Origin: Pedobacter sp. Leaf250
GTDB lineage: Bacteria > Bacteroidota > Bacteroidia > Sphingobacteriales > Sphingobacteriaceae
Direction of reading: 5' to 3'
Assembly (NCBI RefSeq): GCF_920984735.1
Contig: NZ_CAKLBU010000003.1
Span: 242,324-306,323, forward strand
Length of the DNA: 64,000 nt
The position numbers were made by a program, and so were the translations under genes. Shown piece after piece: positions 28,745-37,467 of the stretch. The notes beneath the pieces were generated by a model that was given only the letters and a program-made list of their open reading frames with translations, had not been told where the DNA came from and did not search any database. Each line of letters begins with the position of its first letter. Position 1 is the first letter of the stretch.

Positions 28745-30331
28745 TTAAGGCAGCAGCAAGGTAAAATCGCCGCCCAATGGTTCAAAGTTTTCGATGCACG
28801 AAGAAAGAAAATCTTCCCCATAATTCACATACATTGGCGCAATATTTAGCGTTCTTTCTTGCATGGTGCCATTTGGAAAAAGTCTTTTCTTTACATTTTC
28901 GATTTGGATCAAAGCGGTTTCATGCTTGCGTTTTTCAGCCCTGAACAACTTTTTCTCTAAATTTTCGATCAACCTATTGGTTTTCTGTTTGGCTGTATCA
29001 GTTGAAACCGAAAGTGTTTTATCAATTTTATATGCATTAAGTTTAATCTGATCAAAAATGCTATGAATGGCCCTGGTTTCGTCGGCTAAACTCAATTGCG
29101 CTGTCGCGTTTTTTCTTACCCATAAATTCTTCAGTTCGTCAATAGGTAAGAAAACATCCTCCAAAGAAAAACCAAGATTATACAAGTTTTCTGCGCTTCG
29201 TTTATCAATTAATAAGGCAGAATTTCTCAATAACAATACAGGAAAATCAACTTTATAAAAATCGAAATTTTCCTTTAGCTGCATCCAGTAAGCAATTTCT
29301 GCACCGCCACCAATGTAGGCTATATTGGGTAAAATTACTTCCTGGTACATGGGGCGCATCACCACATTCGGACTAAACCTTTCCGGGTTTAATTCGATTT
29401 CTGCTTTAAGTTCAGCTTCCGTAAAACTGATATCAGTATGATTGACAAGGTATTTGCCATTCTCAAAAACCAAACGTTCACGTAAATCATCTTTCAGATA
29501 AAAGAAATTAATATCGCGACCATTAACCTGGGTTTTGTAACCATTCCCTTCCAGATTTTTAGAGCTAAGCTCGATGTTCTTTGAACTATTTTGCTCAATA
29601 ATATCAGCAGTAATGATGTGAGTGAAAAGTTTTTTTAAGGAAGGCTCGTCAGCATTTACGATGACCAAACCATACTTTTCAAATAGTTTATTTACCAAAT
29701 AACGTGTGGCATCTGCTAAATTATCATGCTCTAAATATGCTTTTTCTACCAGCTTTGCAATGTGCTTGCCATTTTTAGATATACCTAAATATCCTTTGTA
29801 AGCGGTAACTGCTGCGGCAACCGTTTTCGTACTTAGCCTACCCGTAGCACCATTGGTGGTTTGGATCCAGCTGATATTTTTTTCATCAACACTTACGTGG
29901 TTTATTTCATCAAAATCATGATCTTCCGTCGCCATCCAATATACAGGCACAAAGTTCTTATCAGGATGAGCAATTTTTAATTCGATAGCTAAATTAATAG
30001 CTGTTACAATTTTATAAATGAAATATAAAGGCCCGGTAAATAGATTGAGTTGATGACCTGTAGTAACTGTAAATGTATTTTCTAACGCTAATAGTTCGAT
30101 GTTTTTGGTAACCGATTTATTGGTTTGAATATGCTGGTATTGATTTTTTAAAACGTCGACCAAAATCGATCGATCACCTAAAAAATTGCGTTTTTCTATG
30201 GCTTCGGCCAAACCTTCCATATCAGGGCGATAACTATAGAAAGGCTTTAGCACTTCTTCGTTATTGATATAATCCAAAACCAGTTTCGAAAATGAACCAG
30301 TCTCTTGGTAGGAGATATATTTTGCCTGCAT
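28745..30331 (-). CDS. bshC: Bacillithiol biosynthesis cysteine-adding enzyme BshC
   Basis: 528 residues, close to the usual 530-540. The nucleotide-binding-like N-terminal part has TVTTGHQLNLFTGPLYFIYKIVTAINLA and VPVYWMATEDHDFDEINHV, both BshC signatures. Later segments RPMYQEVILPNIAYIGGGAEIAYWMQLK and the C-terminal coiled coil (LIENLEKKLFRAEKRKHE) are also typical. BshC joins cysteine to glucosaminyl-malate, the last step of bacillithiol formation, in the cytosol. The protein has no export signal. bshA and bshB are not in the window. It is the first gene of a pair with the LDH2-type dehydrogenase. Confidence 0.95.
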   Translation of the reverse strand: MQAKYISYQETGSFSKLVLDYINNEEVLKPFYSYRPDMEGLAEAIEKRNFLGDRSILVDVLKNQYQHIQTNKSVTKNIELLALENTFTVTTGHQLNLFTGPLYFIYKIVTAINLAIELKIAHPDKNFVPVYWMATEDHDFDEINHVSVDEKNISWIQTTNGATGRLSTKTVAAAVTAYKGYLGISKNGKHIAKLVEKAYLEHDNLADATRYLVNKLFEKYGLVIVNADEPSLKKLFTHIITADIIEQNSSKNIELSSKNLEGNGYKTQVNGRDINFFYLKDDLRERLVFENGKYLVNHTDISFTEAELKAEIELNPERFSPNVVMRPMYQEVILPNIAYIGGGAEIAYWMQLKENFDFYKVDFPVLLLRNSALLIDKRSAENLYNLGFSLEDVFLPIDELKNLWVRKNATAQLSLADETRAIHSIFDQIKLNAYKIDKTLSVSTDTAKQKTNRLIENLEKKLFRAEKRKHETALIQIENVKKRLFPNGTMQERTLNIAPMYVNYGEDFLSSCIENFEPLGGDFTLLLP

Positions 30332-30400
30332 AATTAGCGAAAGTACTGCAATTTAAGAATATTCATGAGGCTAAACTACTATTTTACAATTGTTAAATAA

Positions 30401-32245
30401 TTATAGATTGCTTTCTATAGCCCCAACTTTTTCGCGATAAAGTTTAACAGGCCCATCTAACAGAAGGGCAACAACAGTTAATTGTTTATCTAATTTATCT
30501 TTTGGAATATCAATGTAAACCGCACCGGGAATTTTGCTCCAATAAAGTTTATTGTAAATTTCATGGCTTAACATGGTTCCATCGCCAACAATGCGTATTC
30601 TACTGATATTATTAACCAGCCCTTTAATGGCAATTGGACCGGTGTGTTGTCCTTCTACAAAAAGATACAAGGTTTGATTATCAGCTGATAAAACCGTATT
30701 TCCTGAATAATGACCAGTAGGAATTCCAGCTTTAGTTTGATATAACGCCTCTGCATTTTTAATTACCCAATCATTGACCGTTGGATTAAAATTCTTAACT
30801 CCAGACTTAAAACCCAAACCATCTGCAACGAGACTAATGTTTTTAAAAATATTTGTTCCCGAATTTAAATCAGATGATAGTTTACTTAAATTATAATTAG
30901 ACATATCGGCTTGCTGGGTTTTGGTAAATAATGTTTCTACCGAAATTGCTTGCTGTTTTTCTTCAGAAAGTTGAATAGCTTGGTTAAGCGAGACTTTTAT
31001 AACAGTAACATCTTTATCAAAATCACTTTCATTAACATGAAGAATATAATCGGTTTCATTTAATTTTTTTATGTTAACGGAAGCACCATTGCCCAAAATT
31101 TCTACCTTATTGATTTTAGATTTTATACCTGTTAATACAATTCCATTTTTTGTTTTATAATCAACGTACAGATATAAAATATCCTTGTTTTTTGATAAGG
31201 CTGTTTTGCCTTCAAAATGCCCGTCAGGTATGCCAGCTTGTGTTTCGTAGATTCCTTCAGCATGTTTCTTAGTCCAACGACCTAAATCTTTCAAGATTTT
31301 TACCTGTTCCGGAGCAATAGTTCCGTCAGGTTTCGGACCAATATCCAGCAGCAAATTACCACCCATGCTGATGCAGTCTACCAAAGTTCTGATGATCATG
31401 TTAGATGATTTGTAATGATTATCATAAGGCTGATAACCCCATGAATCATTCATGGTATAACAAAGCTCCCAATACTTGTTGTTAGGCTTGAAAACTGGTA
31501 TACCCTGTTCGGGTGTTTCGTAATCGCCGTGCTTATCAAGCCTGGAGTTGATAATAATATTTTGATTTTTGGCTTTTAATAAACTTCTAACTTTATCGGT
31601 TTGCCATTCTTGTGCATTATGTTCCCAATCTCCATCAAACCAAAGTAAATCAGGATTATACTGTGTAGAAAGTTCTTTTAATTGGTTGTGATAGTAATTT
31701 AAAAATGCATCCCATTTCTTAGGTTCTTTATTAATATCATAACGTTTTCGTTCCCTTGTAAAAACATCATAATCTGGATTACTCCAATCCGGGAGAGAAA
31801 AATATAAGCCCGTTTTTAATCCAGCTTGTTTTAAATGCTTTACAAATGGTGTAATTAAATCTTTTTTTGCGGCACTATGATTTACTGTAGTTATTGCCTG
31901 TGGCATTTTGCTATCCCAAAGTGCTACTCCATCATGATGTTTGGAGGTAATCACGGCATATTTAGCACCACTTTCCTGGATAAGATTTACCCATTCCTGC
32001 GGATTGTATTTTTGAGCATTAAAACTATTCAATTGTTTCATGTAGGCATCGTGGTTGATGTAATTATTAAAAAACGACCACGATTCTGAGATGCCATTTA
32101 CAGAATATATTCCCCAGTGAATAAAGATGCCCAATTTTGCATTGGAAAACCATTCCATTTTACGATCATGATCCGTACGCTCCTGAGCTAAAAGATTTAT
32201 ATTTATAAAAAGTAATATTGCAAAAATGCATTTTAGGATACGCAT
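30401..32245 (-). CDS. Secreted alpha-L-fucosidase, GH29, with duplicated C-terminal module
   Basis: 614 residues, longer than the 475-residue GH29 enzyme in this window. Signal peptide about 1-20 (ending NLLA). The GH29 barrel shows LGIFIHWGIYSVNG, YAVITSKHHDGVALWD and the nucleophile region DLLWFDGDW (Asp204). Behind the barrel are two related modules: residues 324-426 (KHAEGIYETQAGIPDGHFEG, then LYLYVDYKT) and 493-603 (KNAEALYQTKAGIPTGHYSG, then LYLFVEGQHT), joined by a 65-residue linker. Normal GH29 proteins have one such beta-sandwich. The gene stands alone on the minus strand, with 69 bases before bshC, and is not part of the plus-strand fucosidase operon. Confidence 0.9.
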   Translation of the reverse strand: MRILKCIFAILLFININLLAQERTDHDRKMEWFSNAKLGIFIHWGIYSVNGISESWSFFNNYINHDAYMKQLNSFNAQKYNPQEWVNLIQESGAKYAVITSKHHDGVALWDSKMPQAITTVNHSAAKKDLITPFVKHLKQAGLKTGLYFSLPDWSNPDYDVFTRERKRYDINKEPKKWDAFLNYYHNQLKELSTQYNPDLLWFDGDWEHNAQEWQTDKVRSLLKAKNQNIIINSRLDKHGDYETPEQGIPVFKPNNKYWELCYTMNDSWGYQPYDNHYKSSNMIIRTLVDCISMGGNLLLDIGPKPDGTIAPEQVKILKDLGRWTKKHAEGIYETQAGIPDGHFEGKTALSKNKDILYLYVDYKTKNGIVLTGIKSKINKVEILGNGASVNIKKLNETDYILHVNESDFDKDVTVIKVSLNQAIQLSEEKQQAISVETLFTKTQQADMSNYNLSKLSSDLNSGTNIFKNISLVADGLGFKSGVKNFNPTVNDWVIKNAEALYQTKAGIPTGHYSGNTVLSADNQTLYLFVEGQHTGPIAIKGLVNNISRIRIVGDGTMLSHEIYNKLYWSKIPGAVYIDIPKDKLDKQLTVVALLLDGPVKLYREKVGAIESNL

Positions 32246-32344
32246 ATATTTCTGTTGATTATTGATTAAAGATAATCGTTACTTTTTAAAATTTAAATTA
32301 TGTTATAACACAGTTTCGCATTAATTAACTTTATTGAATATTAT

Positions 32345-32375
32345 AAAAAAAACCGCCCTAAATTTTAGAGCGGTT
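32345..32375 (-). terminator. Minus-strand terminator without an adjacent gene
   Basis: On the minus strand, AACCGCTCTAAA pairs with TTTAGGGCGGTT (one G-T pair) and is followed by eight T-equivalents. The nearest gene upstream on this strand ends at 32675 and has its own terminator at 32607-32636, so this second one lacks an obvious transcript. Confidence 0.7.
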
Positions 32376-32606
32376 AATGGGATATTTATATGAACAATAG
32401 TTTATCTCATGGTGCATTTAATTAAATGCACTTTTAAAAGTACTTGTTCGAGCTGAATTAAAAGTCTATTGCTTTTGAATCTGGTACCAAATATTAACTC
32501 AAAGATGAGTTGCGAATGTAGCGATTTTAGCTTGTGTTTGTAAATTGGTAATGTAACAATTCAATGCTTTGGGTCATTGTTAATTGAACAAGAAATCTTA
32601 ATAGGA
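32376..32606. other. ORF-free stretch with two palindromes
   Basis: The 429-base gap between two minus-strand genes contains no credible ORF. At 32412-32431 there is a perfect 20-bp palindrome (arms GTGCATTTAA), directly followed by a 12-bp palindrome (ACTTTT and its complement) at 32430-32441. These lie between two minus-strand terminators. A small RNA or a protein-binding site is possible; neither can be shown by reading. Confidence 0.4.
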
Positions 32607-32636
32607 AAATCCGATAGAAAATTTCTATCGGATTTA
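32607..32636 (-). terminator. Terminator of the haem peroxidase gene
   Basis: A 14-bp inverted repeat (AAATCCGATAGAAA and its complement) with a one-base centre, so a stem of about 12 with a small loop, followed on the minus strand by T residues. It lies 39 bases after the peroxidase stop at 32675. Confidence 0.8.
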
Positions 32637-32674
32637 ATTATCAATCAGATTGGAGCAGTATTTTTTTACCAAAT

Positions 32675-34189
32675 TTAGAATTCAACAAGTGTTTTTCCTT
32701 CGGCAATCCTACACAGATCTGCCATGGTGAAGTGTTTATTGGTTCTGTAGGCTTCACAGCAAGGAAGACTTGGTTTCCAAAAAGGATTTTGACTTAGGAA
32801 AGAAGTATTATCACCTTCTAAAAGACCAACAAAAACTTCTGTTACTATTCTGGCTCCAACATCACCAAGTTTGAGGCCCATTTGCTGCACCTCTGCTTCT
32901 TTCAAAATATAAAACCACAATGGCGTACTATTTTCAAAATTCACTTTATAATGTTTTAAATCACTAAAAACCTCTGCGCCAATAGGTGTAAACCGCATGG
33001 CGTGTGCCACTCTTTGTCCAGACGGCATGCTAAATGTTAAACTTCGCAGCAAATTTCGTGATGCTAGGGAGATTACATCGCCCGAGGCAAAACCAGGTAA
33101 CTGGAATAATGGTGATGACAATTTTGTATCAATGAGTTTATTTGGTCTCATGCTTCCATCGCCCAGATTAAAAAAGGTATGCCAGTCTATAAATCGTCTT
33201 TCTGCTCGCTTTCCTCCCCTTAAATCGTTGGGATCTGGACTATTATGATCGGCAGCGAAATCAAAAATATCAGCAAAAAATGCTGTTGGATTAGGCTTAT
33301 TGGCCGTTCCGAAATTTGCACGATAGGATGGACGTATTTGACTATGGCCAAAACGATAAGCCGCTACCGAAAACTCAACCGGAATGTAAGGTTGGTTGTG
33401 CCATCCATAAAATTTCCTTCCATTAGTCAATACATCTCTAACTACATCCTCACCACAAAGTAATGGCAAAAATTCGTGAAGCAAAATCCATTGGTAATGC
33501 CATCGAACAAGCTCTTGTGCCTCATTAAATACTATAGATGGAGATTTAGTTGGGTACTTGGTGCGGATGGCATCAACCAATTTATTGTGGAATTGCAGAA
33601 AAAGAACCTGGAGCTGCGATACGATAAGATTTTCATCATTTCTTGGATCACCAATTAAAGCTGTATTCTGGCTGTTCCTAGGTAAATCATATTTGTCAAT
33701 TCCATCTTTTCCCTGGCTTCCCAAAGGATGAAGAAGCATTTTAATCCCTAATCCATCAGATTGATCATACAGATGTGGTGATGCGCCTGGACCACTACCA
33801 TAAACATTATCTAATGCTAAACTTGGCGTTCTGAAATTTTCAATAAATTCGGGGTCAGATTGCCGCTCCAAACTTGAAGTAGGGTCAAAAGTAATATCAT
33901 GATCAATGAATTGGCCCAGAAAAGTCATTCCAGCACCCATAACTGGAGAATTTGGGTTGTTTATTTGTAAGGTAGGATCAGTAATTAGGTTAACAGGATT
34001 TTGATTCATGTCATCCTTGGCATCCATTATACCTCCCTTTTTACCGATATCCTTCAAAGCCTCCCGAACTTTTGTTGTATCCATTGCAAAGGGTGGAAGC
34101 GAGGGGAAGATCCTTCCAAATTTTCCTTTGTCATAAAATCGGGAAGTAAAAGGAACGATGTCCTGATAAAGTGCACCATGTCTGCTCAT
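32675..34189 (-). CDS. Animal-type haem peroxidase (An_peroxidase family)
   Basis: 504 residues. The distal haem histidine is His97 in GQFIDHDITFDPT, the catalytic arginine is Arg183 in GDPRNDEN with Glu186, and the proximal His282 lies in AAYRFGHSQIRPSY. These are the marks of the peroxidase-cyclooxygenase superfamily. The substrate could be halide, thiocyanate, phenols or lipids. There is no signal peptide or lipobox, which is odd for an oxidant-producing peroxidase; it may stay in the cytosol or leave by another route. A perfect 10-bp dyad lies directly upstream of the start (34196-34223). The gene ends in its own terminator, and a monooxygenase-like gene lies upstream on the same strand. 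Confidence 0.88.
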   Translation of the reverse strand: MSRHGALYQDIVPFTSRFYDKGKFGRIFPSLPPFAMDTTKVREALKDIGKKGGIMDAKDDMNQNPVNLITDPTLQINNPNSPVMGAGMTFLGQFIDHDITFDPTSSLERQSDPEFIENFRTPSLALDNVYGSGPGASPHLYDQSDGLGIKMLLHPLGSQGKDGIDKYDLPRNSQNTALIGDPRNDENLIVSQLQVLFLQFHNKLVDAIRTKYPTKSPSIVFNEAQELVRWHYQWILLHEFLPLLCGEDVVRDVLTNGRKFYGWHNQPYIPVEFSVAAYRFGHSQIRPSYRANFGTANKPNPTAFFADIFDFAADHNSPDPNDLRGGKRAERRFIDWHTFFNLGDGSMRPNKLIDTKLSSPLFQLPGFASGDVISLASRNLLRSLTFSMPSGQRVAHAMRFTPIGAEVFSDLKHYKVNFENSTPLWFYILKEAEVQQMGLKLGDVGARIVTEVFVGLLEGDNTSFLSQNPFWKPSLPCCEAYRTNKHFTMADLCRIAEGKTLVEF

Positions 34190-34195
34190 AATTTT

Positions 34196-34223
34196 ATATT
34201 TAGTTAATGATTGAACTAAATAT
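34196..34223 (-). promoter_or_regulatory. Inverted repeat just upstream of the peroxidase start (putative operator)
   Basis: ATATTTAGTT and its exact complement flank 8 bases, 7 bases before the start codon at 34189. The position suits an operator or a 5' mRNA hairpin. No T run follows on the minus strand, so it is not a terminator. Confidence 0.4.
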
Positions 34224-34412
34224 AATTAGGAAAGTACTGATTACATGATATTTATCACATAAATCGAATGATTTTAGTTCAAAATACGCTTTTTATGGTA
34301 TGATTTTCAATTTAATAATTAGTCATTAAAACGGTTTTAATTTTTAGCATTAAATTTTATTATCAATATGTTAAGGCATTTATTATCTCATGTGATCGAT
34401 AGCTTTGAATGA

Positions 34413-34841
34413 TTAGTCAGGTTTCTTTGCAGCTGCAATAAGGTCAACATCAACAAGTTCTAACGATTTAACCATATCCTTAACCGTTTCTTTATATTTT
34501 AAGAAGTGAGCAGTTGTAATGTGCGCCTGGTAAGCAGCAGTATCAGCATAAATTTCGAGTATGGTAATGTGCGAAGGATTTTTTTTATCTGAAACGGCGT
34601 AATAAGTTAATACGCCTTCTTCAAGGCGGATCGCGGTAGTCATTTGTTCTTTTAAAGCACTGTTATATTTATCCAATTGCAATGGGTCTACTTTAATTTT
34701 GGCCAATCGAACCATTTGCTTTTTTTCTTGCGACATTGCATTTTGGCTTAATGAAAAGGTCAATAAAGCTAAAATAAATGTAAACTTCAATAAATTAGAT
34801 TGACTTAGTTTTATTTTATAAATCGATTTGGAGATTTTCAT
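34413..34841 (-). CDS. Exported antibiotic biosynthesis monooxygenase (ABM) domain protein
   Basis: 142 residues. A long N-terminus with a hydrophobic segment (KFTFILALLTFSLSQNAMSQ) looks like a signal peptide cleaved after about residue 38. The remaining 100 residues form a ferredoxin-like ABM domain: VRLAKIKVDPLQLDKYNSALKEQMTTAIRLEEGVLTYYAVSDKKNPSHITILEIY, then YQAHITTAHFLKYKETVKDMV. Such small dimeric proteins oxidise quinols or bind haem, or only share the fold. It precedes the haem peroxidase gene on the same strand with a 223-base gap, so the two are not clearly one operon. A periplasmic quinol monooxygenase is the best guess. Confidence 0.8.
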   Translation of the reverse strand: MKISKSIYKIKLSQSNLLKFTFILALLTFSLSQNAMSQEKKQMVRLAKIKVDPLQLDKYNSALKEQMTTAIRLEEGVLTYYAVSDKKNPSHITILEIYADTAAYQAHITTAHFLKYKETVKDMVKSLELVDVDLIAAAKKPD

Positions 34842-34924
34842 AGGTTAAGGTTTTTTGTAAATTATTGATATGATTAAGTCATTGTAATATTAAGATTTTT
34901 AAATCAAGTCAGAAAAACCTAAAC

Positions 34925-34957
34925 AAAAAAACCGGCCTTGAATAAACAAGACCGGTT
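34925..34957 (-). terminator. Terminator of the DEAD-box helicase gene
   Basis: On the minus strand AACCGGTCTTG pairs with CAAGGCCGGTT (one G-T pair) around a 6-base loop and runs into T residues. It lies 23 bases after the helicase stop. Confidence 0.85.
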
Positions 34958-34980
34958 GTAAAATATTTGGTTTTAGTGAT

Positions 34981-36912
34981 TTACCATTTTTTTCTGCGTT
35001 CGCCACTTCCGCCTTCTCTGCTTCCACCTTCTCTGCGTCCGCTACCACCTTCTCTGCTTCCACCTTTTTCATCACGGCTACGTCCAGAGAAATCTCTGAA
35101 ACCACCACCAGCATTTCCACCTTCACTTCTTCCACCTTCTCTACGACCGCTTCCGCCAGAACTTCTTCTGTCGCCACCGCCGCTTCCGCCACGGTAACCA
35201 CCGCCGCCGCCTCTGCGTTCTCCGCCGAAACCACCGCTACGTCTTTCCCCGCCACCGCGTCTTTCGCCAGCACCTTCACCGCGACCGCTATCTCCGCTCT
35301 TTTCAATACGAACCTGACGGCCGTTGAATTCTACAGATTTAAATCCTTCGAAAACTTTATCAGCAACATCATCTTCTACTTCAAAGAAAGAGAAAACACC
35401 TTTTAAATCGATTTTACCAACGCTTTTACCAGCAATTTTTCCGTTGTTACAGATAAATGATAACATATCGCCACGGGTAAATTCATCTACCGAACCCAGG
35501 TTGATAAACAAACGGGTGTAACCTTCGCTACCGCGTCCGCGTCTCTCGCCACGCTCACCTCTTTCACCACGATCATCACCAGCAGCTGCATTTAAATCAG
35601 GTGCTTTCGAATAATATTCTAAGAAACGGTTAAATTCTAATGATGCAAAACGTTTAATAACATCCTCTTTAGATAAATCTTTAAATTCATCCATAATACG
35701 AGGAATGTACTGATCGATTTGTTCTTCGTTAACTTCTACGTTATGTACTTTGTGTACCAAAGAAAATAATTGTTTTTCACAAACATCAAATCCTGTAGGT
35801 AACTCTGCTTTGGTAAATTGTTTACCAATAATGCGCTCCAACTGGCGGATTTTTCCTAATTCTTTAGAGTTGATGATACAGATTGAAATACCTGTTTTAC
35901 CTGCACGGCCAGTACGGCCAGAACGGTGGGTATAACTTTCAATCTCATCAGGTAAAGAATAGTTAATTACGTGAGTAACATTGTTTACATCAATACCACG
36001 GGCAGCAACATCAGTAGCAATAAGCAATTGCATGTTACGCTCACGGAAACGTTGCATTACTTTATCACGTTGTTGTTGCGATAAATCACCGTGTAAAGCA
36101 TCAGCATTGTAACCATCTTTAATTAAATGCTCGGCAACATCTTGTGTATCCAATTTGGTTTTACAAAATACTACGGCAAAAATTTCAGGGTTGAAATCTA
36201 CAATACGTTTTAAGGCAGCGTATTTATCACGGGCACGAACAATATAATATTCGTGTTCAATGTTTACGTTACCAGTATTTTTTGTGCCCATGGTTAATTC
36301 AACAGGCTCGTTCATGTATTTTTTAGCAATACGGCGAACTTCTGCCGGCATGGTAGCCGAGAATAACCAGGTTTTTTTGTCATCAGGAGTAGTTGATAAA
36401 ATATCATTGATGTCATCCTGGAAACCCATGTTTAACATCTCGTCAGCTTCATCAAGCACAACATATTTAACGTTTGAAAAATCAATCGCCTTACGGCCAA
36501 TGATATCCAACATACGGCCGGGCGTGGCCACTACGATTTGAACGCCTTGGCGTATTTCGCGTAGTTGTTGCATAATGTTCGCGCCACCGTAAACGGCAAC
36601 AACGTGGGCATTAGCAACGTTTTTAGAAAAGTTTTTAAGGTCGTTAGCGATTTGCAAGCATAACTCACGGGTAGGGCATAAAATCAATGCCTGTGGTTTA
36701 TTAACTTTAAAATCGATTAGTTCTAACAGCGGCAAACCAAATGCGGCTGTTTTTCCTGTTCCTGTTTGGGCCAAACCAACAAAATCATTAGTGCCTTCTA
36801 ACAGTACAGGAATACTTTGCTCCTGAATAGGCGTTGGAGTTTCAAATCCAAGCTCTTTTACGGCATTAACGACGTCATCACTTATCCCCAATAATTGAAA
36901 TGGGTTTGTCAT
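34981..36912 (-). CDS. DEAD-box ATP-dependent RNA helicase with DbpA domain and RGG-type tail
   Basis: 643 residues. The Q motif is FETPTPIQEQSIP, Walker A AQTGTGKT (48-55), PTREL (80-84), DEAD (154-157), SAT (185-187), ATDVAARGIDV (299-309) and HRSGRTGRAG (329-338). A DbpA-type RNA-binding domain spans about 465-538 (YTRLFINLGSVDEFTRGDMLSFI). The last 105 residues are almost only Gly, Arg, Ser and Glu, an RGG-like tail expected to bind RNA or to form condensates. It resembles DeaD/CsdA helicases of ribosome assembly, RNA decay and cold response. The start at 36912 is supported by a -7 element 26 bases upstream. It is a single-gene unit with its own terminator. Confidence 0.93.
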   Translation of the reverse strand: MTNPFQLLGISDDVVNAVKELGFETPTPIQEQSIPVLLEGTNDFVGLAQTGTGKTAAFGLPLLELIDFKVNKPQALILCPTRELCLQIANDLKNFSKNVANAHVVAVYGGANIMQQLREIRQGVQIVVATPGRMLDIIGRKAIDFSNVKYVVLDEADEMLNMGFQDDINDILSTTPDDKKTWLFSATMPAEVRRIAKKYMNEPVELTMGTKNTGNVNIEHEYYIVRARDKYAALKRIVDFNPEIFAVVFCKTKLDTQDVAEHLIKDGYNADALHGDLSQQQRDKVMQRFRERNMQLLIATDVAARGIDVNNVTHVINYSLPDEIESYTHRSGRTGRAGKTGISICIINSKELGKIRQLERIIGKQFTKAELPTGFDVCEKQLFSLVHKVHNVEVNEEQIDQYIPRIMDEFKDLSKEDVIKRFASLEFNRFLEYYSKAPDLNAAAGDDRGERGERGERRGRGSEGYTRLFINLGSVDEFTRGDMLSFICNNGKIAGKSVGKIDLKGVFSFFEVEDDVADKVFEGFKSVEFNGRQVRIEKSGDSGRGEGAGERRGGGERRSGGFGGERRGGGGGYRGGSGGGDRRSSGGSGRREGGRSEGGNAGGGFRDFSGRSRDEKGGSREGGSGRREGGSREGGSGERRKKW

Positions 36913-36937
36913 TCGTCTTTTATTTTTAATTGAGCCG

Positions 36938-36945
36938 CAAAGGTA
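36938..36945 (-). promoter_or_regulatory. Bacteroidota -7 promoter element of the helicase gene
   Basis: The minus strand reads TACCTTTG followed by CGGC, matching TAnnTTTG exactly, and lies 25 bases before the start codon at 36912. A -33 TTG is not evident. Confidence 0.6.
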
Positions 36946-37168
36946 AGGTTAATAATCGGTATTTTATTGATTGTTAGGGAAATAGTTTTTTAGGCTAAAT
37001 ATTTGAAAATAAGGAAGAAACGAATGAAGTAATATCGATGTTTGGCAATATATGGTGGATTGAAGTTCATTCGGCCAATAATTCTTTACTAATTGTTAAT
37101 AATATTTTAAGTTTTTGTAAAGCACAACCTGTGCAACATCGCTTTAAGCAGCCCCGCTTTACACTACA

Positions 37169-37267
37169 ATCTTTTTATGCAAAGTTACTAACGCTAACAG
37201 GCGTTTTGCTTATAAGCGTTAGTAACTTTAAAAAGCATAAAAAGTATTTCCGTTTCAATAGGGTTTA
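37169..37267 (+). repeat. Dispersed ~100-bp repeat, copy A, with a 15-bp inverted repeat
   Basis: The core is a perfect 15-bp inverted repeat, AAAGTTACTAACGCT (37181-37195) and its complement (37215-37229), around 19 bases. Flanks CAATCTTTT on the left and AAAGTATTT, CGTT, CAAT, GGTTTA on the right recur in copy B at 56327-56428 on the other strand. The element is followed 200 bases later by the LGFP metzincin gene. The rest of the 555-base gap 36913-37467 holds the helicase promoter and no credible gene. Confidence 0.75.
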
Positions 37268-37467
37268 GATGGCTAAAATAGAAGCAAAAATCATGAATGT
37301 CTATAAATCAATTGGTTATTGTAGAAATTTTTTTAAAAATATTTTTGATTTCAAACATAATAGCTATATTTATTTATCATTCCATCCTTAATAAAGTTGC
37401 ACATCCCCCCATTCTTTATTATTCCGATCGCTTCGATTTAAAGAAACTTTAACAAAACTTTTCTGAA

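Noticed and set aside
34899..35306. 135-codon Ala/Glu/Val-rich minus-strand frame
   Set aside because: It is the shadow of the helicase RGG-type tail in another frame and has extreme composition.
37038..37268. 76-codon open frame on the plus strand
   Set aside because: It runs through the dispersed repeat copy A; the likeness to the 5' extension of the cupin frame comes from the DNA repeat, and there is no coding character in the rest.
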